Assembly: GCA_007922195.1 (NCBI GenBank)
Contig: ML681996.1
Coordinates: 20,004,804-20,068,803 of the forward strand
DNA from: Podocnemis expansa
Taxonomy: Eukaryota > Chordata > Testudines > Podocnemididae
Length of the DNA: 64,000 nucleotides
Direction: 5' to 3'
Below, in pieces: positions 58,311 through 64,000 of the stretch. Under the pieces are notes generated by a model that saw nothing but the letters and a program-made list of their open reading frames with translations, was not told the origin of the DNA and ran no database searches. The stretch's first letter is position 1. The number at the start of each line of letters is the position of its first letter. Both the position numbers and the translations under genes were made by a program.

Positions 58311-60777
58311 GATACCATGTACAATCCCAGTGACTAAAAATATAAAAGGTAGTCTTCTGCAGTGGATTACAATGTCTGTGGCAATCCAATGCTTCTATAG
58401 TTTAAAAAAAAAAAAGTCCTTCATTTTGGACAACATGTTTAATCCCAAAGTATTTCATTGATATGTAAATTTCTTCTAAACCTTTCTACAACATTTTGCA
58501 GCCATAAACTCATAACAACTTATTAAGAATTTTCAGGCATAAATCAAGACACTTTGCTATTTCTAGTCTCTGTAGTGTGCAGCTGAAAAACAGTCATTTT
58601 CATCTCTGTGAACCTGGAGCTAGTTTCACTGGTGCCAGTCTCATTGACAGTCGTGTATCCCAAATGCTGCTCTGAATTGCTTCAACTGGTGTCGGCTCCC
58701 AAAGGTGTGTAGAGGTTGGCACAGAAGCTGTATATGCTAGCTTTATGTCCACATTGATGAGAGCCCCACAAGAAATGGTCTGAGGATATCTGCATTGTAT
58801 CCATGGGTGTGGATATCCACAGATTTGCAGGGCTCTACTACGAGCAGAGCAGTAGTTGGGATCTGTCCCATGGTTTATTGTCTATTGTTCTATGATGAAA
58901 TGGATGAGGAATAATGAAATAACATGTTTTATATGAGGGAGGTGAATGGATGTCCAGTTGCGCACAGGTCACCATCAGCTGTACAAATAAGTCTGAACGA
59001 AAGTATATAAATTACCAATTATACATAAGAAAATTGAGCCTCCAAAGAACCTTTCTTCTTGATAAATTGTTTTTTTTTAAATAAATATGCAGATTACATC
59101 TACAAAAATACAGCATATTTAATTTCATCTCCAATGCCCCAATTTTTTAGTATAAACTCCTAGGGCATATCCTGCTATAGAAATGTGAGCAGTTACATAA
59201 CCCTTAGACTATTTTATATTTCACTGTACTGCTATATTTATGAGATGTATATACTGTAATATGTGCATGCTATATTGGCCTCACCCTACAGAAAAACAGA
59301 TTGCAACATGACATTCTTGTCTTAACAAAAATACCATTTCTTTTTTTCTCGAGGAAAGTTTAAATGGAGCAATGTACTTTTCCCAGTAATCCAATAAAAT
59401 TACCTTTAAACTGTCTGTCAATGATGTAGCACAAAAAAACCCACGCCTGATCTTTATAAGGGCCAAAGACTAATGACCACTTTTCTTGCTAATAGTAGTT
59501 GTAGCTTTAGATCAGAAAGGTCAGGCTGCCCAGATTCAGACCAATTCTCTCTAAAACTAAAAGATAGGGAATGCTTTTTTACTTTATATTATAGAGCCTG
59601 GTGTTTACGTGCTTCACAGCACTTGCACAGCAGTGTTGATTTTGCCTTACTTTATGTCATTGCATTCTTAGTGGAGCCCTGGAGGAAGAGATAGAAAAGT
59701 GACTATCTCCAGACTGTGGATGACAACACACTAATGTAAATGAAGGTGTGCTTATGAGTTTTCATGTTGCCAAATAGTCTATGAAAGTTCATCTCCAATC
59801 GCAGGTTTCATGACAAGTGAGAAAACAAATTGGTCAAGGTGAGATGCAAATTAAAGGCTGGAGCTCAACTGACTTCCAGACTCTATAATCACATACAGAT
59901 ACTTTACTGAGTAAGAACATTTACAAAATTAAAGTAAGTGAAATTGCTACATTTGGGCTAGATGTATGGTAATACTAGTTATTAACTGATGAAAATCAGC
60001 AAATTGACTTTAGGAAACAAATCCAGGGCAGTTTGTGAAGCAACATTTCCTGAATGAAATTATAAATGACAATGCTGAAGTGATATGACAGCAATTACAA
60101 GACAATGTGGATTGTTAAAATTTCTCTGAGCTGAAGTGTCCAAAAATTGGTTACAGAGCATTTAATGGACAACACTGAGATGCTAGGAAAACCAAAAAAG
60201 ATATCAGGAATGACAGACTATAAAACCTGCCACAAAATATGCTGATGAGATGCTACATGAAATCAATGACAACAGTGGAACTCAAAGTTCAGCAATCTCA
60301 CCACAGCAAGATTGAAGGCTTGTATGTAGTGGTTCAGTGAAGGTGCAATGAAAGATGATATCTGGCTGCCATTTTATGGTATTTCAAGGGTTCTGTGAAA
60401 GAACCAGTGCCAAAGATCAGTGTTCTCTAAAAGTGACCAATATTGTTATACTGTGCACACCTAATTTTCTATTTGCCTGTATAATTACTCATTTTGCACA
60501 TGCAGTTACCTGCATGTGGGTATAAATGCAGGCTGTATTTCCACATGCATGTAAGTTCTGCCCTCTTTGGCAAACTGACTCTAAAAACATCTGATTTTCA
60601 GAGGTGCTGAATCCCTGCAAACGACAGCTCAGTTTATAGTTAGAGGGAGCTGCAGAGTCTGAAATCTTGAAAAAGGTAAGCATTCAGTTTGTGGATGCAA
60701 CAAAGCAAACTCATTAGAATCTGCTTAATCTGAAAATGTTGCAGATTTCACAATCATCTGCCCCTCATCTTCACACT
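58311..60777. other. AT-rich DNA, no genes recognised
   Basis: Frames at 59473-59694 and 60489-60683 have no domain. Poly-A and poly-T runs only. Confidence 0.5.
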
Positions 60778-60966
60778 AAGCAAGGAACCCTGTGGTTTTT
60801 AAAGACTAACATATTTATTTATCACATGTGCTTTTCTGGAAGAAAACATGAAGTGGTATTTTCTCCCACAAATGCTCATGTGACAAATGAATTTGTTAGT
60901 CTTTAAGTGCCACAGGATTCCTTGCTTGTTTTGCACAACTAGACTAACACAGCTACCTCTTTAGAA
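60778..60966. repeat. Palindromic Penelope-tail element
   Basis: Left arm 'caaggaaccctgtggttttt', 'aaagactaacatatttattt'; right arm 'gaatttgttagtctttaagt', 'gccacaggattccttgcttg', then 'gactaacacagctacctctt'. It ends about 100 bp before DIRS-like copy 3. Confidence 0.8.
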
Positions 60967-61067
60967 CCCACCTATACACTGACATTTTAAAAAGGCAAGA
61001 GCAATCTATCCATGACACCAATAGACACAGAACAATAGCAGCCTCTAGGTCTAAATTAGGTGGTGGT

Positions 61068-61242
61068 CTTCAAGCGCTGCTTGCATCATTCAGTATTAGG
61101 TGTCTACGTGCCATGGTGCAGGATTGGTCCGAAACTTTTTAGCCCTAGCCTGTCAGAGCATGGTCGGTGGCCAATCCCCCCTCCGGCCACTCCCATGGCT
61201 ATATATATGACCCAAACCCTGATCCTCAGTTCTTTTTTCCGC
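61068..61242 (+). repeat. Left inverted terminal repeat of DIRS-like copy 3
   Basis: Contains 'tcttcaagcgctgcttgcat', 'cattcagtattaggtgtcta' and 'cactcccatggctatatata', matching copy 1 closely and mirrored in 63312-63465. TATATATAT at 61200-61208. Confidence 0.87.
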
Positions 61243-61273
61243 TCTCAGCGATGGTTTTAGAACAGCCTGCTCC

Positions 61274-61700
61274 TTGCAATTACACAAGCACCTGTTTATT
61301 CGGCTGTATGTGAGCTGCCCATTCAGCTTCGAAGATCTGTTTGTGGACATTGTTCCACAGAGAACCACTGCTTCTACCGAGAAAACAAACCCGGAGAAAG
61401 AAGACCACTCCCAACTGCCACCAATAATTCCAGGCTGCAAACCCTGTACTTCTTGTGGCAAGGCCTTCCAGAGGGATGACCCCAATGAGTGCCTATGGTG
61501 CCTTGGTGAATCCCACCAGGCTAACAATTGCTCCATCTGTTGGTTCCTTAAACCAAGGACCCTAAAAGACAGGGAGCAGAGGTTTTGTGCATTGGCCCTG
61601 GAGCAAGCACGGCAGCCTAACCCCAGAGAGTCAAGGTCGTGATTGGAGCCGCTGGCACCACGTGCCAGATTGGCACTGGAGCCCTTTCAGCGCAGCTCCC
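61274..61700 (+). pseudogene. DIRS-like gag, N-terminal fragment (copy 3)
   Basis: The frame 61274-61642 is open for 122 codons and reads EDLFVDIVPQRTTASTEKT, then CKPCTSCGKAF...DDPNECLWCLGESHQANNCSIC and LKPRTLKDREQR. The Cys-His spacing matches copies 1 and 2, with a one-residue deletion at DPHxKC (here DPNEC). The sequence stops matching gag at about 61711, where Penelope-like DNA starts. Confidence 0.8.
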
Positions 61701-61711
61701 CTCGGGAGGGG

Positions 61712-62765
61712 TATGCATATTGGGCAAACCAGTCTGTCCTTGTGTAAAAGGATAAATGGACACAGAACAGATATCAAAAATGGCAAAATCCATAAACCAA
61801 TAGGAAAACACTTCAACCTCCATGGCTACTCAGTGACAGACTTGAATGTTGCCATACTTCAAAAAAGAAACTTCAAAAACAGACTTCATCATGAAATTGC
61901 AAAATTGGAGCTTATCTGCAAATTTGACACCATCAGGCTGGGTCTGAATAGAGTCTTAGAATGGTTAGCACACTACAAAAAGTGATTCATCTGTTCACAC
62001 ATTCTCTCCCTTTGATCTACTGGTGTGAATGGGACCCATCTGTTCTCTGAACTGACTTTGCTAACACTTGCTCTCCTCGATTCTGACATATGTATATATA
62101 CTTTTCCACTGTAGTTTCCACTTCATGCATCTGACAAAGTGGGTTGAAACCCATGAAAGTTTATGCTTGAAGAAATCTGTTAATCTATAACAGGAGTGGC
62201 CAAACTTATGGAACTCAAGAGCCACCCAAGTTGATTATTAAACCTTCGAGAGATGCAGTAAGACGTGTAGCCATATTTTACCTACTCCAAAATTACTAAG
62301 TTTTTTAAAATTCATTGCACACTTTAATTTTATCATAAAAAGAGAGCAAATATTGATCCTACTAATGTCAGATTCTAATAATTACTTAAGGTAACCATGA
62401 AGACTAGGCCTACTTATACAGTAAAAACTTAGCTTCTCCCCACTGCCCCGACCATGCCACAGCTTCTCCCCACCATCCCAACCCCTCCCTAACACCCAGG
62501 CCCTGATGCTGGTTCCCCCAGGCCAGCCCCCCTTCCTAGGATCCCCTTACCTGGCCACTCCAGTGGCTAGGCACAGGCTGGGGCTCCCCCCCCCCCGAGC
62601 ATGCTCAGGACAGGAGACTTAAAACTTCTAGGCTGGGATTGCTTTCCTCTGGCTTTCTTCTGTGAGCCACATTTTTTCATTCAAGAGCCACAAGTGGCTC
62701 CCAAGCCACAGTTTGGGCATGCCTGGTCTATAAGGTGCCACAGGACTCTGACTGCTTCAACACAT
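61712..62765 (+). pseudogene. Penelope-like element 3' part: GIY-YIG endonuclease and tail
   Basis: Within the frame 61587-61985, the segment from 61712 reads GMHIGQTSLSLCKRINGHRT, then KPIGKHFNLHGYSVTDLNVA and LICKFDTIRLGLNRVLEWLAHYK. Order and spacing fit the C-terminal GIY-YIG endonuclease of Penelope-like elements (GxxYIGQT, R..GHR, HFN..GHS..DL). The Tyr before IG is His here. The stop is at 61983-61985. The 3' tail follows ('catctgacaaagtgggttga', 'cccatgaaagtttatgcttg', 'tctgttaatctataa') and, after a hAT insertion at 62191-62725, ends 'ggtgccacaggactctgact'. The reverse transcriptase is missing (5' truncation). Confidence 0.8.
62191..62725. mobile_element. hAT element inserted in the Penelope-like tail (535 bp)
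   Basis: Ends caggagtggccaaactta and the complement of acagtttgggcatgcctg. The 8-bp duplication is atctataa (62183-62190) and gtctataa (62726-62733), one mismatch, central TA. The Penelope tail reads continuously once it is removed. Poly-C near 62590. Confidence 0.9.
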
Positions 62766-63169
62766 TAAAGAGTCAACAACCCATTAATGCAGAGAGGGTA
62801 GGTTTATCCTCCCCTTTATCCCCTGGGACGTGACAGTCAATCATTGCACAGTGGGTAGATGAAATGTGGGAACTTCTTTTGTCTTCCTTGATTGTTTTTA
62901 ACTATACTCAACACTGAGGGTATCCAAAATAAATTAGGACAGCCCCATGTCAGTACTTCAAACCCCCAAAGCAGCATGACACATAGCCTCTCACTGGTTC
63001 CCTCATGCAATGTTCTCTCAAAAAATTGAGGGTTAATGGGGTATTCCTCCAGGTAGGCCAGAAAGCCTACTATTCAGGCACCCTTTCATGTCTTGGGTTT
63101 GCCTTTATGGGGGTAGCCATGTTGAAGGTGGGAAAAAGCCAACTCTGTCCACCATCCACAGTACAGCTA

Positions 63170-63280
63170 GTAGTCATCTAATATTGAATGATGCGAGCAG
63201 CGCTCAAAGAAGAGCGGTGGGTTACTTACTAGTAACCGTCCTTCTTTGAAATGGGCTGCTCACATGCATTCAGGACCATC
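63170..63280. repeat. Internal complementary region of DIRS-like copy 3
   Basis: 'ctaatattgaatgatgcgag' and 'cagcgctcaaagaaga' (complement of the left end) run into 'gtgggttacttactagtaac' and 'cgtccttctttgaaatgggc' (complement of the right end). It is the clearest of the three. Confidence 0.88.
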
Positions 63281-63311
63281 CCGCCATCCCTGCTACTTGA
63301 AGCTGGCAACT

Positions 63312-63465
63312 AGAAAGGACTGAGGATCAGGGTCGGGGTCATATATATAGCCACAGGAGTGGCCAGAGGCAAGGGCTAAAAAGTTTCTGACCAATCGTGC
63401 GCTGCAGCACATAGACACCTAATACTGAATATATGCAAGCAGCCCACCTCAAAGAAGGATGGTTA
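63312..63465 (-). repeat. Right inverted terminal repeat of DIRS-like copy 3
   Basis: Complement of 61068-61242: 'agaaaggactgaggatcagg', 'catatatatagccacaggag', 'gtttctgaccaatcgtgc', 'agacacctaatactgaatat'. The outer end 'ggttactgataagtaaccca' closes near 63481. Confidence 0.87.
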
Positions 63466-63483
63466 CTGATAAGTAACCCACCA

Positions 63484-63882
63484 ATAATTAACCTCATAAA
63501 CGGCCCAGTCCAGCTTTGAAAGTTCACCAGTTAGGTCTAGATAGGCTGTTACAAATACTGTGAACTGGTTTTTTACCAAATCCAGGGTTGCACTTTTCTA
63601 GGACCTGTTTTTTCCCTTCTGAGAAGTTGCTGGTCCTTGGATATAATGCCTCCTTCCCGTATCAAGTAGACAATTATGTCACTGTATGTGTGCACCTAAA
63701 TGTTTATATAGGAGAGGGAGCAATCCTGAAAATTATTTTGAATTGGTGTAAACCAGTTGATGTAAGCTTGTGGATATATGTGGCATAATAAAGAAAAGAC
63801 TATATTTTAACCCTAGTGAGATGTTTAAGAGTAGACTTACACTTCAGTAGTGGATGCTGTTAATTTAAACCACATTGACTAA
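63484..63882. other. AT-rich DNA, no genes recognised
   Basis: Nothing identifiable. The frame at 63588-63788 has no domain. Confidence 0.45.
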
Positions 63883-63887
63883 CAGGC

Positions 63888-64000
63888 TATGTCCACACGT
63901 ACATCGTTATTTTGAAATAAGTTATTTTGAAATGAGTTACTTCAAAATAAGTCCTTATTTCAAAATAAATTAATTTGAATTAAGAAAACGTTAATTTGAA
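63888..64000 (+). mobile_element. Harbinger-like MITE, left end (cut by window end)
   Basis: Starts ggctatgtccacacgtacat, the terminal style of 5572-5928, followed by repeated ttattttgaaataa palindromes like the right half of 50836-51757. The right end is outside the window. Confidence 0.65.

Larger units (their letters stand above)
61068..63483 (+). mobile_element. DIRS-like retrotransposon, copy 3 (internally deleted)
   Basis: Left repeat 61068-61242, internal complementary region 63170-63280, right repeat 63312-63465, outer end near 63483. The repeats are close to copy 1. Only gag's N-terminal part (61274-61700) and the last 700 bp (62766 onward) remain. A Penelope-like fragment occupies the junction. 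Without it the element is about 1.35 kb against more than 5 kb for copies 1 and 2. Confidence 0.85.

Noticed and set aside
1..64000. CRISPR arrays, tRNA, rRNA, prokaryotic operons or phage
   Set aside because: None seen. Repeats present are dispersed eukaryotic transposons, not regularly spaced arrays.

Overview
The window looks like repeat-rich, gene-poor vertebrate nuclear DNA. The best guess is a non-avian sauropsid, and within that a turtle. The reasons are abundant CR1 LINEs ending in ATTCTATG-type tails, a Penelope-like tail common in turtles and crocodilians, MIR/CORE-type SINE relics, DIRS-like retrotransposons, many hAT elements with 8-bp target duplications, and small Harbinger-like MITEs. 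The taxon is inferred; nothing in the window fixes the species. I find no host protein-coding exon, tRNA, rRNA or CRISPR. Every reading frame with recognisable homology belongs to a transposable element, and all are broken by stops or frameshifts.

Layout. 1-8.3 kb is a cluster of hAT elements (1-398, 956-1285, 3221-3685, 4016-5023), then a decayed minus-strand CR1 (about 5215-7700) carrying a MITE (5572-5928) and another hAT (5994-6299). 8.3-17.2 kb is mostly AT-rich unique DNA, interrupted at 11.67-13.4 kb by a nest: an old MIR hit by a Harbinger-like MITE, itself hit by a CR1 tail and a hAT. 17.36-27.41 kb is the first DIRS-like copy, whose gag is split by an almost full-length CR1 (18541-23145; ORF1 with an SGNH esterase domain, ORF2 with APE endonuclease and reverse transcriptase). 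29.6-31.1 kb holds small hAT and TTAA-flanked elements and a CR1 tail. 32.72-39.15 kb is the second DIRS-like copy, with the best preserved gag and three later hAT insertions. 39-49 kb is largely unannotatable AT-rich DNA with MIR relics, palindromic Penelope-tail elements and a striking 81-nt hairpin at 47356-47436. 49.0-50.75 kb is a CR1 mosaic; 50.84-51.76 kb is a MITE containing a 400-base N gap. 52.3-58.3 kb is a second hAT-rich block. 61.07-63.48 kb is the third DIRS-like copy, with a Penelope-like GIY-YIG endonuclease fragment where the pol region should be, itself split by a hAT.

The most interesting structure is the DIRS-like family. Three diverged copies each keep inverted terminal repeats and, just inside the right repeat, an internal complementary region carrying the complements of both outer ends. 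That arrangement is the hallmark of tyrosine-recombinase retrotransposons that replicate through a circular intermediate. The nesting gives a relative insertion history, and the recurring palindromic Penelope tails are the second theme. No internal pol, methyltransferase or tyrosine recombinase motif could be read, so enzyme content beyond gag is unknown.
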